Of a stretch of 54,950 nt of DNA, positions 16,954-25,165 are shown piece by piece; position 1 is the stretch's first letter, and the number at the start of each line of letters is the position of its first letter. Origin of the DNA: Geosporobacter subterraneus DSM 17957 (lineage in GTDB: Bacteria; Bacillota; Clostridia; Peptostreptococcales; Thermotaleaceae); assembly GCF_900142145.1 (NCBI RefSeq), contig NZ_FQZV01000030.1, forward strand, positions 1 through 54,950, given 5' to 3'. The notes below the pieces were generated by a model, which searched no databases, had not been told where the DNA came from, and worked only from the letters and a program-made list of their open reading frames with translations. The translations under genes and the position numbers were made by a program.

Positions 16954-18072
16954 ATGAAAAAAAAATTAAAACTGCAACTGGAAAAGCAGAGAAAATTTTA
17001 TGAGGATATTTTATCGGGAATGAAGGACTGGGTACGGGTGATCGATAAGAGCAACAAAGTACTTTTTCTGAATGAACCCATGAAAAAAGAGGTGGGAGAT
17101 ACCACGGGGCAGCAGTGCTTTAAGGCTTTAAACAAAACGGAGCCCTGTGAAAACTGCATCACCAACCGAGCGATCTTCCAGGGCAAATCCATTGCCAAGG
17201 AAGAAGTGGTGGGAGATAGAATTTTCTCCGTAGTGAGTTCCCCAATATATGATGAAGATCATAACATTCAATATGCCGTAGAGGTTTTTCGGGATATCAC
17301 AGAAAAAAGAGCCATGGAACAGTTAATCCTAGAACAAAATACAAAGATGAAGAAAGATTTAAATTTTGCAAAACAGCTGCAGCACAAGATTCTTCCGGAA
17401 AATAGGATCTATAATAACACCTTACGGATTGCTTCTACCTATATTCCCTGTGAATTATTAGGGGGGGATGTTTATGATGTCATCGAGATCAATGAAAATT
17501 ATATTGGAATGTATATTGCCGATGTATCAGGTCATGGAGTAACCTCATCCATGATGACCATGTTTATCCGCCAGACTTTAAAGAATGTCGAAGAAAAGGC
17601 GATTGATCCGGCTGTGACCTTAAGGTATCTGTATCACCGCTACCGGGAGCTGAATATCGACGATCAATATTATATAACTGTGTTCTATGGGGTCTATGAT
17701 AAGCTGCATAAGCGTTTTTCCTATGCCAATGCGGGACATAATTGCATGCCGGTTATCCTGCGTCAGGAGTGGGTGGAGGAAGTGTACATGCCCGGTTTCC
17801 CAATCTGTACAGTTTTTGACGATGTACAATACGAAAGCCAGGTGCTGACACTTTATCCGGGGGATAGATTGCTGTTTTATACCGATGGCATTGTGGAAGC
17901 CTTCCATCAGGATAGGGGATTTTATCAAAATGACCGGGTACTGGAGTTGTGTAGAAAATATCAGCAGGAGGATATGGAAAAGCTGATAGAAATCATCATC
18001 ACGGATGTTCAGGACTTTGCAGAAGGTGAGATCAAGGATGACATTGCTATCATGATGGCAGAAATTCTATAG
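16954..18072 (+). CDS. PAS domain-containing SpoIIE/RsbU-type protein phosphatase
   Basis: This 372-residue soluble protein has a short N-terminal coiled coil, a PAS-like sensor domain (about 15-118; MKDWVRVIDKSNKVLFLNEPM, with a CENCI cysteine pair near 60) and a PPM/SpoIIE serine phosphatase domain (about 150-370). Metal-binding motifs are visible: CELLGGDVYDV, IADVSGHGVTSSMM, YANAGHN and LLFYTDGIVEA. Such proteins dephosphorylate anti-anti-sigma factors and switch on alternative sigma factors. No anti-sigma or STAS gene is adjacent, so the partner is unknown. The Cys-containing PAS loop may bind a cofactor or sense redox; that is speculative. Confidence 0.9.
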   Translation: MKKKLKLQLEKQRKFYEDILSGMKDWVRVIDKSNKVLFLNEPMKKEVGDTTGQQCFKALNKTEPCENCITNRAIFQGKSIAKEEVVGDRIFSVVSSPIYDEDHNIQYAVEVFRDITEKRAMEQLILEQNTKMKKDLNFAKQLQHKILPENRIYNNTLRIASTYIPCELLGGDVYDVIEINENYIGMYIADVSGHGVTSSMMTMFIRQTLKNVEEKAIDPAVTLRYLYHRYRELNIDDQYYITVFYGVYDKLHKRFSYANAGHNCMPVILRQEWVEEVYMPGFPICTVFDDVQYESQVLTLYPGDRLLFYTDGIVEAFHQDRGFYQNDRVLELCRKYQQEDMEKLIEIIITDVQDFAEGEIKDDIAIMMAEIL

Positions 18073-18083
18073 ATTAGAAGTTT

Positions 18084-18124
18084 AAAAGCTGTGGAAGGTC
18101 ATAGGAATCCATGGCTTTTCCTTA
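18084..18124 (+). terminator. Rho-independent terminator after the phosphatase gene
   Basis: AAAAGCTGTGGA (18084-18095) pairs with TCCATGGCTTTT (18108-18119) through a 12-bp stem with two G-U pairs, then a T-rich tail. Confidence 0.7.
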
Positions 18125-18204
18125 TTCTTCCTATCCCTTGCTTAGAGGGAGGATTTTCGGAAGTCTTAAAGAATAGTTATACTAGAGACTAGAAACCATG
18201 ATTC

Positions 18205-19374
18205 ATGGGAGGAGGGATTCCCATAGGGAAGAAACAAAAGCAGAGAAGAAGAAATATGCGCTTTTTCTTTACAGTGATCATTATCCTGGCGGTTTTTGTA
18301 GTGGGAAGCACCCAGGTTGTAGGGAAAATAAAAAATGTACTGGGCTATGGAGAATTGGAATTTAAGAAAATAGGAGATATTTCTCTAAAGGATAAAAATA
18401 AATCCTTAGTGCATTACTTTGAGCAGAATTTTACGGTGTATGAGCCATCTAGCCAGACTTTGCAAGCCTTTGGGCCAGATGGACAGGAACGATGGACCCT
18501 TAAAGAAAAAATCGAGAATCCCATTTTAAGCAGTACCCCTACTCATCTGTATATTGGGGAGCGGGAAAAGGGAAGAATTCTATGTGTGGATACCCTTGGC
18601 AATATTGACTGGGAAATCCAACTGGAAAGGCCTCTTCGGATGATCCGCAGCAGTGCAAAGGGTTATGTAGCCGTATACAGCGAGGATGAATCAGGAAAAG
18701 GCATGGTCTTTGTTTTCGATATGGAAAAGAAGCAGCGGGGAAAAATAAACCTCAATCAGGGAACACTGATGGACATGGTCCTGTCCCAGGAGACAGAACT
18801 GCTTGCCCTATCTGTGATGAGCATCGCCAATGACAAAATTGAGAGCAATGTAACTCTTTACAATATGGAAGGAAAGCTTTTAGGAGGCAACAAATATGAC
18901 GGAGATATTATCAGTCGTGTTTACGCTGGCAGCGAACAAAGAATCGTAAATGTGGGGGACAAAAAAGTTATCGGCTTTAGTAAAGAAAAGGGCCTTTTAT
19001 GGAATAAAGACATAGAGGATTCTATTAGCAGAACTGCATGGAGTGAAGAAGGATTTATTGTCTTGGGTTTGGTCAATAATAAAAAAACCATCATTGATAC
19101 AAAAAATCGAAATCAGATTGCCATTGTTGACTTAGAAGGGAAAGAATGGTGTAAGCTGCCTTTAAAGGGAGAAGTGCTGGGGGTAGATATAAAGGGAGAG
19201 CGTGTGGCGGCTTTTACAGAAAGGACCCTGTATTTGATTTCTAAGGATGGTAAGGAACAAATTGAAAGAAAGGTCAACAACGATATCCACGCCTTGTATA
19301 TGCTTGGGAAAGACCAGCTGGCCCTAATCTTTAATGACAAAATAGAAATCATGGGGGTAAAATTCAAGGAATAA
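18205..19374 (+). CDS. DUF5711 family membrane-anchored protein
   Basis: This protein of up to 389 residues has a basic N-terminus (KKQKQRRRN), one membrane anchor (MRFFFTVIIILAVFVVGSTQVV) and a long beta-rich extracytoplasmic region. The latter resembles a PQQ/WD-like propeller of repeated blades (FGPDGQERWTLKEKIENPILSS, VDTLGNIDWEIQLERPL). It fits the clostridial DUF5711 group, whose function is unknown. The start is ambiguous: the ATG at 18205 precedes the GGAGGAGG at 18208-18215, which would better serve a downstream codon. ATG 18256 would still retain the anchor. It is adjacent to cvpA, 13 bp upstream of it. Confidence 0.7.
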   Translation: MGGGIPIGKKQKQRRRNMRFFFTVIIILAVFVVGSTQVVGKIKNVLGYGELEFKKIGDISLKDKNKSLVHYFEQNFTVYEPSSQTLQAFGPDGQERWTLKEKIENPILSSTPTHLYIGEREKGRILCVDTLGNIDWEIQLERPLRMIRSSAKGYVAVYSEDESGKGMVFVFDMEKKQRGKINLNQGTLMDMVLSQETELLALSVMSIANDKIESNVTLYNMEGKLLGGNKYDGDIISRVYAGSEQRIVNVGDKKVIGFSKEKGLLWNKDIEDSISRTAWSEEGFIVLGLVNNKKTIIDTKNRNQIAIVDLEGKEWCKLPLKGEVLGVDIKGERVAAFTERTLYLISKDGKEQIERKVNNDIHALYMLGKDQLALIFNDKIEIMGVKFKE

Positions 19375-19387
19375 TCGAGGTGAAATC

Positions 19388-20083
19388 ATGGGTTGGTTTG
19401 ATATCCTTGTATTGGTGATATTGGTGATTCATGCCATAAAGGGATGGCAGAGAGGTTTTGTACTGAGCTTTTTCAGTTTAATAAGCGTCATTGCTGCGGC
19501 TGTAACTGCAAAACTATATCATACCAGGCTTTCAGAATACCTCTTGGACAATACCCCTTTGCTCCTTAAGCTGCAGCAGTGGGTGGGCATCCGGGTTAAA
19601 GATGCGGCCTATCAGGAAGTTGCTTCCCGGGGAGATATTGCCTCGGATAATATCTATCAGATTCTGGGCATGCCCCGTGGCATTCAGGAACTATTTATGG
19701 GTTCTGAGACCATGCGCGGGTATAGTGCCAAGGCTATGGAAGGGGTATACGCCTATGTGGCAGACGTACTGGCTAGAATGTTTATTGACCTGCTGAGTAT
19801 CCTGCTCATTTTTATCTGTGTGAGAATTGCATTGATGCTGATAGGCCACCTATTGGATGGCATTTTTTCCCTTCCTATACTGAACCAATTTAACCATATG
19901 GGCGGATTAGCCTTTGGCGGGTTGAAAGGTCTCTTAATTATTTTTATTTTGCTGCTTTTAATGGTACCTATTAATACCATGGCAGGAGAAGGCTTATTGG
20001 CTGAGGGATTGGAAAATTCGGTTTTCGCCAAATTCCTTTATGATCATAATCTTCTGCTAAGCATGATCGGAAAAATTCTTTAG
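19388..20083 (+). CDS. CvpA family membrane protein
   Basis: This 231-residue protein has four membrane segments and the CvpA/colicin V production signature: WFDILVLVILVIHAIKGWQRGFVLSFFSLISV at the N-terminus and HMGGLAFGGLKGLLIIFILL near the C-terminus. In clostridia a longer CvpA of this type often accompanies a DUF5711 gene, as here. The molecular role is unclear; in enterobacteria CvpA is needed for colicin V export and envelope resistance. GAGGTGAAATC precedes the ATG. It is probably co-transcribed with the upstream anchored propeller protein. Confidence 0.85.
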   Translation: MGWFDILVLVILVIHAIKGWQRGFVLSFFSLISVIAAAVTAKLYHTRLSEYLLDNTPLLLKLQQWVGIRVKDAAYQEVASRGDIASDNIYQILGMPRGIQELFMGSETMRGYSAKAMEGVYAYVADVLARMFIDLLSILLIFICVRIALMLIGHLLDGIFSLPILNQFNHMGGLAFGGLKGLLIIFILLLLMVPINTMAGEGLLAEGLENSVFAKFLYDHNLLLSMIGKIL

Positions 20084-20228
20084 GATGAAGAACCTTGGGT
20101 ATACTATGAAGCATAAGAAAAATCTATCATTTTCCGAAGATCATAGAAAAATACTATACGATAGAAAGGAATAGAACCGATATAATAAAACTAGAGATGA
20201 ATTTTTTGAGATACTGGAGGAATGAAAA

Positions 20229-20816
20229 GTGGATCGACAAGTGGATGCCAGGGGATGGACTTGCCCAAAACCTGTTATTGAAACAAAAAAGCTACTGGAA
20301 AGCATAAAAGAAGGAAGCGTGGTCACCATCGTAGACAATGAAGTGGCTAAAGAAAATGTTACGAAGCTGGCCAAAAGTATGGCCTATAATGTGGATGTAA
20401 AAGAAATGGGCGGAGATTATTATATCAATATCTATTCTCAAGAGGTAGTAAAAGACGTATTGGCCCAGCCAAAAAAGCTGAAAGAGATGACAATATTATT
20501 TGGCAGTGATTGCATGGGGGAAGGATCCGAGGAACTGGGGAAGGTTCTTATGAAGGGCTTTGTGTACACCCTTACGGAGTATACGCCTTATCCGAAGGCA
20601 CTGCTTTTCGTCAACAGCGGCGTTAAATTGACTACAGAGGGTTCTGATGTGGTTGACTACTTAAGGCAGCTGGAAAGTGAAGGGGTAGAAATCCTTTCTT
20701 GTGGGACTTGCTTAGACTATTACAATTTAAAGAATAAGCTGATGGTAGGCGGCATAACCAATATGTATACCATCGTAGATAAAATGAACAATGCAAAAAA
20801 CACCATCAAGCTATAG
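20229..20816 (+). CDS. yedF: Sulfurtransferase-like selenium metabolism protein YedF
   Basis: This 195-residue protein has an N-terminal TusA-like domain (about 1-72) with the CPxP motif in DARGWTCPKPVIETKKLL (Cys12). A DsrE/F-like domain follows (about 80-190) with LFGSDCMGEGSEELGKVLM and CGTCLDYYNLKNKLMVGG. This fusion, known as YedF, occurs in organisms that use selenium and is thought to handle reactive sulfur or selenium. The GTG start follows TGGAGG at good spacing. The next gene, a DUF3343 protein, starts 13 bp downstream, the usual partnership. Persulfide or selenide carriage by Cys12 is inferred from the TusA family. Confidence 0.93.
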   Translation: MDRQVDARGWTCPKPVIETKKLLESIKEGSVVTIVDNEVAKENVTKLAKSMAYNVDVKEMGGDYYINIYSQEVVKDVLAQPKKLKEMTILFGSDCMGEGSEELGKVLMKGFVYTLTEYTPYPKALLFVNSGVKLTTEGSDVVDYLRQLESEGVEILSCGTCLDYYNLKNKLMVGGITNMYTIVDKMNNAKNTIKL

Positions 20817-20829
20817 TGGAGAAGCAGCA

Positions 20830-21090
20830 ATGAAAAGTGAAGAATTTTACGTAATAGCATTTGAATCTACCCACCATGCTATTCAAACGGAAAAGGATTT
20901 AAGAACAAAGTTTAAAATTGAAACGATCCCTACTCCAAGAGAAATCAGTGCAAGCTGTGGTTTATCCATTAAGTTTTCAAAGGATCTGTTTACCGATGTA
21001 ACAGACCTGTTGAAAAAGGATGAGAAAAAATATAGTGTTTTTCGCGTAGAGCGGGTAGGGGGTCAACGTCAGATTACAAAAGTGACTTAA
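20830..21090 (+). CDS. DUF3343 domain protein, putative Se/S carrier partner of YedF
   Basis: This small 86-residue protein has the DUF3343 pattern: YVIAFESTHHAIQTEKDLRTKFKIETIPTPREISASCGLSIKFS. The single conserved Cys in SASCGLSI is the likely sulfur or selenium carrier residue, as proposed for this family. The open frame extends back to 20791 inside yedF, but the ATG at 20830 has GTGGAGAAG upstream and begins at the domain. It is co-transcribed with yedF and followed 16 bp later by the mechanosensitive channel gene. Its biochemical role is not experimentally settled. Confidence 0.88.
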   Translation: MKSEEFYVIAFESTHHAIQTEKDLRTKFKIETIPTPREISASCGLSIKFSKDLFTDVTDLLKKDEKKYSVFRVERVGGQRQITKVT

Positions 21091-21106
21091 GGGGGATAAT
21101 CTGTCT

Positions 21107-21985
21107 ATGGAAGGGACAAGAGCCTCGATCAACGGGAAGATTAGAGAAATGGTCGAATTGTATGGTGATCCGGAGCGATTGACCAGATATTCCGGTGCCC
21201 TGTTGAAAATCATTTTTATATTTATCGCAGCCAAGCTGACCATACGATTCATTAATATTGTAATAGACAAATTTTTTGAAAACAGGGAAAAACTCAAGTT
21301 TGTAGGTGAGCAGAGACGGTTTGATACCCTAAAAGATATTATTAAGAGTATCTTCCGATATATTGTTTATTTTGTTGCTTTCACGCCCATACTGGAAACC
21401 CTGGGCATTAATATTTCCTCTTTAATCGCTGCTGCAGGTATTGGAGGATTGGCTATCGGTTTTGGCGCGCAAAACCTGGTAAAGGATGTTATCACAGGAT
21501 TTTTTATCCTATTTGAAGATCAGTTCCAAGTGGGGGATTATGTTGAGACCGGGGGAAAATCCGGTATTGTAGAGGAGATGGCTATTCGTGTGACAAAGAT
21601 CCGGGACTTTAACGGGGATTTGCACATCATTCCCAACGGCTCTATTGACAAAGTGACCAACAGAAGCAGAGGAAATATGCGGGCCTTAGTAGAGGTCAGC
21701 ATCGCTTATGAGGAGAACTTAGACCGTACTTTGGAGGTGCTGGGAAAGCTCTGTACAGAAATCGCTGAAGAAAATGATAAGATCGTGGAAGGACCTACGG
21801 TTTTGGGTGTAACGAAGCTGGGAGAATCTGATGTGACAATTTCCGTTATGGCAAAGACGATCCCTATGGAGCAGTGGGCAGTAGAAAGAGAACTGCGCAA
21901 GCGTATTAAGGAAAGATTAGAGGATAAGGGAATTGAGATTCCCTATCCCAGAAGAGTGGTTATTGAAAGCAGTGAGCGGCGATAA
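21107..21985 (+). CDS. mscS: Small-conductance mechanosensitive channel (MscS family)
   Basis: This 292-residue channel relieves turgor when the membrane stretches. There are three membrane segments; the pore helix is LIAAAGIGGLAIGFGAQNLVKDVITGFFILFEDQFQVGDYVE near 105-145, which carries the Gly/Ala packing pattern of TM3. The cytoplasmic vestibule follows, with a beta domain (GIVEEMAIRVTKIRDFNGDLHIIPNGSI) and an alpha-beta domain to the C-terminus. Length and architecture are those of a minimal MscS. It is the last gene of the yedF-DUF3343 unit, then a terminator. The order suggests co-transcription rather than functional connection. Confidence 0.93.
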   Translation: MEGTRASINGKIREMVELYGDPERLTRYSGALLKIIFIFIAAKLTIRFINIVIDKFFENREKLKFVGEQRRFDTLKDIIKSIFRYIVYFVAFTPILETLGINISSLIAAAGIGGLAIGFGAQNLVKDVITGFFILFEDQFQVGDYVETGGKSGIVEEMAIRVTKIRDFNGDLHIIPNGSIDKVTNRSRGNMRALVEVSIAYEENLDRTLEVLGKLCTEIAEENDKIVEGPTVLGVTKLGESDVTISVMAKTIPMEQWAVERELRKRIKERLEDKGIEIPYPRRVVIESSERR

Positions 21986-22020
21986 TAAAGTTCGGGAAAA
22001 TCTCGGACTTTACTTTTCTT
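21986..22020 (+). terminator. Terminator after mscS
   Basis: AAAGTTCGGGA pairs with TCTCGGACTTT (two G-U pairs) around a short A-rich loop, followed by a T-rich tail. Confidence 0.7.
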
Positions 22021-22122
22021 TTGGATTAAACGCAAGAGTTGTGTTTGTTAGAAGACTTTATAAAATACAGAGACAGAAAAAATATAAAGTGGCATAACAG
22101 ATTAAATTGTGTTAATATATTC

Positions 22123-22156
22123 TATAATGCTCCTTTACCCTATTAATAGGGTAAAG
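22123..22156. promoter_or_regulatory. Palindrome next to a -10 element upstream of the DUF951 gene
   Basis: A perfect 24-bp palindrome at 22133-22156 (arms CTTTACCCTATT and AATAGGGTAAAG) starts 5 bp after a TATAAT (22123-22128) and has no T tract. Its position over the start of transcription suits an operator. No clear -35 is visible. The remaining DNA from 22021 to 22259 shows nothing else. Confidence 0.45.
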
Positions 22157-22259
22157 CAGATCTTTATGCAGCTGTGATAGATAGTATAAAAGGACAGCTC
22201 TTTGCTTAGCATAAAGGATAGAGCTTGCAGCAAAATGAAATAAGAAAGGGTGAGTGTTT

Positions 22260-22454
22260 ATGCCCATGGATTTAAAAATGGGGGATATATTGGAAGTAAA
22301 GAAAAATCATCCCTGCGGCAGCAATAAGTTTGAGGTTACACGTACAGGAATGGATTTTCGCATCAAGTGCTGCGGCTGCAGCCATGAAGTTTGGATTCCC
22401 CGGGTAAAGCTGGAAAAAAGGATAAAGAAGATACTGGAGAGAAAAGAAGAATGA
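22260..22454 (+). CDS. DUF951 domain-containing protein
   Basis: This 64-residue basic protein belongs to the small DUF951 family, widespread in Firmicutes. The pattern MDLKMGDILEVKKNHPCGSNKFEVTRTGMDFRIKCCGC contains four cysteines (CG...CCGC), followed by SHEVWIPRVKLEKRIKKIL. In B. subtilis the homologue sits near the origin and interacts with nucleic-acid-related proteins, but its function is unproven. The Cys spacing suggests a small zinc or SH3-like fold. The open frame starts at GTG 22254; ATG 22260 is better spaced from AAAGGGTGA. It stands alone after an operator-like palindrome. Confidence 0.88.
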   Translation: MPMDLKMGDILEVKKNHPCGSNKFEVTRTGMDFRIKCCGCSHEVWIPRVKLEKRIKKILERKEE

Positions 22455-22624
22455 TTAACAAAAAACAATTCAAAATGGCAGAATATTCTTTAAAATATTT
22501 GTGCAACACTTACAAAAATTTTTTAAAAATATAGTCAACAAAGAATTGTTTAATGATATAATAGTAGTGAATACAGTCGGGCAAAGCTTTTCCTTATTAC
22601 AATTCTAATGGAGGTGCTTTTGAA

Positions 22625-23809
22625 ATGGCGATTCGATTCGCACATCGTATGGAAGGTATTAAAGCTTCGGAGATCCGTGAGTTGTTAAAGCTTACAACAA
22701 GACCGGAGATCATTTCCTTTGCAGGAGGTCTGCCTGCACCAGAGCTGTTCCCGGTAGAAGAAATGAAGAAGGTCACCTTAAAGGTATTAGAAGAGGGTGG
22801 ACAGCAAGCACTTCAGTATAGTACAACAGAGGGCTTTACTCCGCTGCGGGAAAAGATCGCCGCAAGAATGGCCAAGCTTGGAATTCAGGCAAAGGCAGAT
22901 GACATATTGATTACCAACGGATCACAGCAGGGTTTGGATTTTAGCGGTAAGATATTTTTAAATCCGGGAGATGTTGTAATCTGTGAAAGCCCAAGTTATC
23001 TAGGGGCAATTAATGCTTTTAAAGCCTATGAATGTGAATTCGTTGAGGTTCCTACCGATGATCATGGTATGATCATGGAAGAACTGGAGAGAATCCTTGA
23101 AGCTACACCGAAAGCAAGAATGATTTATGTAATTCCAGATTTCCAAAACCCAACAGGGAGAACATGGCCCGTTGACCGACGTAAGCGGTTGGTAGAATTG
23201 GCTGTAAAATATGATTTGCCGGTTGTAGAGGACAATCCTTATGGAGAATTGCGATTTGAAGGAGAAATTCCGCCATCCATCAAGTCCTTTGATACCGATG
23301 GACGTGTAATTTTCTTGGGTACCTATTCTAAAACATTCTGTCCAGGACTTCGTATTGGTTGGGTCTGTGCATCAGAGGAAATTCTTACAAAATATATATT
23401 GGTTAAACAGGGAGCAGACCTGCAGTCCAGTACCATTTCTCAAAGAGAATTAAATGAGTTCCTGGAGTTATACAACTTGGATGAACACGTAGAAAAAATC
23501 AAGGATACTTATAGAAGACGCCGGGACTTAATGCTGCAGACGATGAAGGAAGCATTCCCGCCAGAATTTAAATATACCTATCCGGAGGGCGGACTATTTA
23601 CTTGGGTAACGATGCCAAAGCATCTCAATGCAAGAGATCTAATGGTGAAGGCCTTAGAAAAGAATGTAGCCTTTGTACCCGGAGGTTCTTTCTTCCCCAA
23701 TGGCGGTCACGAAAATACCTGTAGAATCAATTACTCCAACATGCCGGAGGATAAGATTGTAGAGGGAATTAAGCGTCTGGGCCAAGTATTCACAGAAGCA
23801 CTTAAATAA
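22625..23809 (+). CDS. PLP-dependent aminotransferase, class I/II (2-aminoadipate/aromatic type)
   Basis: This 394-residue fold-type-I aminotransferase starts FAHRMEGIKASEIRELLKLTTRPEIISFAGGLPAPELFPVEEM, typical of the LysN/MocR-C-terminal group. The PLP lysine is Lys236 in GTYSKTFCPGLRIGW. The Asp/Tyr cofactor segment appears as PDFQNPTGRTWP and VVEDNPYGELRF, and the substrate Arg lies in NTCRINYSNM. Members transfer amino groups between 2-oxo acids and branched-chain, aromatic or 2-aminoadipate substrates; the exact one cannot be read here. There is no fused DNA-binding domain. GGAGGTGC precedes the ATG. It is monocistronic with its own terminator. Confidence 0.9.
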   Translation: MAIRFAHRMEGIKASEIRELLKLTTRPEIISFAGGLPAPELFPVEEMKKVTLKVLEEGGQQALQYSTTEGFTPLREKIAARMAKLGIQAKADDILITNGSQQGLDFSGKIFLNPGDVVICESPSYLGAINAFKAYECEFVEVPTDDHGMIMEELERILEATPKARMIYVIPDFQNPTGRTWPVDRRKRLVELAVKYDLPVVEDNPYGELRFEGEIPPSIKSFDTDGRVIFLGTYSKTFCPGLRIGWVCASEEILTKYILVKQGADLQSSTISQRELNEFLELYNLDEHVEKIKDTYRRRRDLMLQTMKEAFPPEFKYTYPEGGLFTWVTMPKHLNARDLMVKALEKNVAFVPGGSFFPNGGHENTCRINYSNMPEDKIVEGIKRLGQVFTEALK

Positions 23810-23823
23810 TATATCATCTTTAA

Positions 23824-23849
23824 AAAGCCGTATCAGCTGATACGGCTTT
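23824..23849. terminator. Palindromic terminator after the aminotransferase gene
   Basis: A perfect 26-bp palindrome (arms AAAGCCGTATCAG and CTGATACGGCTTT). The T tract beyond is short, so termination efficiency is uncertain. Confidence 0.65.
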
Positions 23850-23928
23850 ACTACTAGAAAAAGACAAGGATTTTGGGTTTGCTTGAACCTGGCACCCTGA
23901 ATCTTGAACCTTCCTTTTTAAATAATCC

Positions 23929-23957
23929 TTGCATAAAGCCTGTACTACTGATATAAT
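23929..23957 (+). promoter_or_regulatory. Promoter of rpsF-ssb-rpsR
   Basis: TTGCAT (23929-23934), a 17-bp spacer and TATAAT (23952-23957) make a strong sigma-A promoter about 70 bp before the rpsF start. Confidence 0.75.
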
Positions 23958-23982
23958 ACTATGATGTGAGAATATACTCTCT

Positions 23983-24013
23983 GTCCTGTGCAGGAGCAGG
24001 ACCGAATTAGTCC
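23983..24013 (+). promoter_or_regulatory. Candidate S6:S18 autoregulatory RNA leader
   Basis: In the rpsF leader GTCCTG (23983-23988) pairs with CAGGAC (23997-24002), followed immediately by CG, so the 3' side reads GGACCG. A second GTCC at 24010-24013 can compete for GGAC. A hairpin with an adjacent CCG is the hallmark of the leader bound by the S6-S18 complex in many bacteria. The assignment is by eye only. Confidence 0.45.
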
Positions 24014-24030
24014 ATAGGGAGGTGGAAAAT

Positions 24031-24318
24031 ATGAGAAAGTATGAAGCGATGTTCATTATGAAGTCTAATCTTGAAGAAGAGAGAAGAAACGAAGTAATCA
24101 ACAAATTTAAGTCTATTATCGAGTCTGATGGTGAGATTGAAAGCGTGGATGAGTGGGGCAACAGAAAGCTTGCTTACCCAATCCAAAAGCTAAATGATGG
24201 TTACTACGTGCTGATTAACTTCAAGGCTGGTGCAGACTTACCAAAGGAATTGGACAGAAACTTCAAGATCTCAGATGATGTGATTAGACACATGATCGTA
24301 AATCTTGAAGAAAAATAA
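24031..24318 (+). CDS. rpsF: 30S ribosomal protein S6
   Basis: This 95-residue protein of the small-subunit platform binds 16S rRNA together with S18. It shows the ferredoxin-like S6 pattern MRKYEAMFIMKSNLEEE, WGNRKLAYPIQKLNDGYYVLINF and the C-terminal VIRHMIV. The ORF begins at GTG 24022, but GGGAGGTGG places the ATG at 24031. It is the first gene of the canonical rpsF-ssb-rpsR operon, with a strong promoter and a probable S6:S18-binding leader upstream. Confidence 0.97.
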   Translation: MRKYEAMFIMKSNLEEERRNEVINKFKSIIESDGEIESVDEWGNRKLAYPIQKLNDGYYVLINFKAGADLPKELDRNFKISDDVIRHMIVNLEEK

Positions 24319-24342
24319 TTAAATTATTAAGGTGGTGTAAGT

Positions 24343-24744
24343 ATGAATCAGGTCACTTTAATCGGAAGATTGGCCAGAGATCCGGAGCTTCGGTTTACCG
24401 CAGGTAGCGGCAAAGCAGTAGCCACCTTTACACTTGCTGTAGATAGACCATTTGCCAAAGAAAAGGAAGCGGATTTTTTCAGAGTAGTAGTATGGGGAAA
24501 AGCAGGTGAAAACTGTGCCAACTACTTGGCGAAGGGCAGACTTGTTGCCATTCAGGGCCGACTGCAAAACAATAACTTTGAGACCCAAAGCGGTGAAAAG
24601 CGCTTTACAACTGAAGTTGTTGCAGATAGAGTGGAATTCCTGGATTGGGGGAACAAAAACGAGAACAGAGGATTTAACAATCCGTCGGATATAGACATAG
24701 ATGGCTTCCAGGCTATCGAAGAGGATGACGACATTCCATTCTAA
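24343..24744 (+). CDS. ssb: Single-stranded DNA-binding protein
   Basis: This 133-residue OB-fold protein coats single-stranded DNA and recruits replication and repair enzymes. The N-terminal domain reads MNQVTLIGRLARDPELRFTAGSGKAVATFTLAVDR, with WGKAGENCANYLAKGRLVAIQGRLQ later. The acidic tail ends in DDDIPF, the docking tip for partner proteins. The region between the OB fold and the tail is short. AAGGTGGTG precedes the ATG. It lies 24 bp after rpsF and 18 bp before rpsR, the conserved Firmicutes order. Confidence 0.97.
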   Translation: MNQVTLIGRLARDPELRFTAGSGKAVATFTLAVDRPFAKEKEADFFRVVVWGKAGENCANYLAKGRLVAIQGRLQNNNFETQSGEKRFTTEVVADRVEFLDWGNKNENRGFNNPSDIDIDGFQAIEEDDDIPF

Positions 24745-24762
24745 AGAAGGAGGGAAAACGAG

Positions 24763-24993
24763 ATGATGATGAAGAAAAGACGCGGCCGTAAAAAAAGAGT
24801 ATGCAGCTTCTGTGCAGATAAAGCAAAGCATATTGATTATAAAGATATCAGAAAACTTGGCAAATATGTTACCGATAGAGGCAAAATTCTTCCAAGAAGA
24901 ATTTCCGGTACTTGTGCAACACACCAAAGAGCTTTAACCATTGCAATCAAGAGATCAAGAATCGTTGCATTACTGCCATATACTGCAGAATAA
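24763..24993 (+). CDS. rpsR: 30S ribosomal protein S18
   Basis: This 76-residue basic protein pairs with S6 on the platform of the 30S subunit. The family core is clear: [57 protein letters not shown]. Three Cys (Cys-x2-Cys and a later Cys) place it with the zinc-type S18 variants, which matters for zinc economy; the paralogue without Cys is not in this window. The start is the first of three ATG codons after GGAGGG. A strong terminator follows. Confidence 0.97.
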   Translation: MMMKKRRGRKKRVCSFCADKAKHIDYKDIRKLGKYVTDRGKILPRRISGTCATHQRALTIAIKRSRIVALLPYTAE

Positions 24994-24998
24994 ACCAT

Positions 24999-25027
24999 AG
25001 AGAAGTGAGAAATCACTTCTCTTTTTT
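24999..25027 (+). terminator. Terminator after rpsR
   Basis: A perfect 10-bp stem, AGAGAAGTGA with TCACTTCTCT, loop GAAA, then a run of T. It ends the rpsF-ssb-rpsR transcript. Confidence 0.9.
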
Positions 25028-25165
25028 CATAAGAGCTAAGACGGTCCTTTGCAGCATAGAGGGATCCTCTCATAGAGAATAAAAAAGGATAACCTGTCTT
25101 TCTTGCAGAATATATACAAGATAGCGGAATCTGCTATAATGTATATAAAGGAGGGGAATTGGGCA

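Noticed and set aside
24358-24927. 189-codon minus-strand frame across ssb and rpsR
   Set aside because: It covers two certain genes on the other strand and shows no ribosome site or family pattern; it arises from codon bias.
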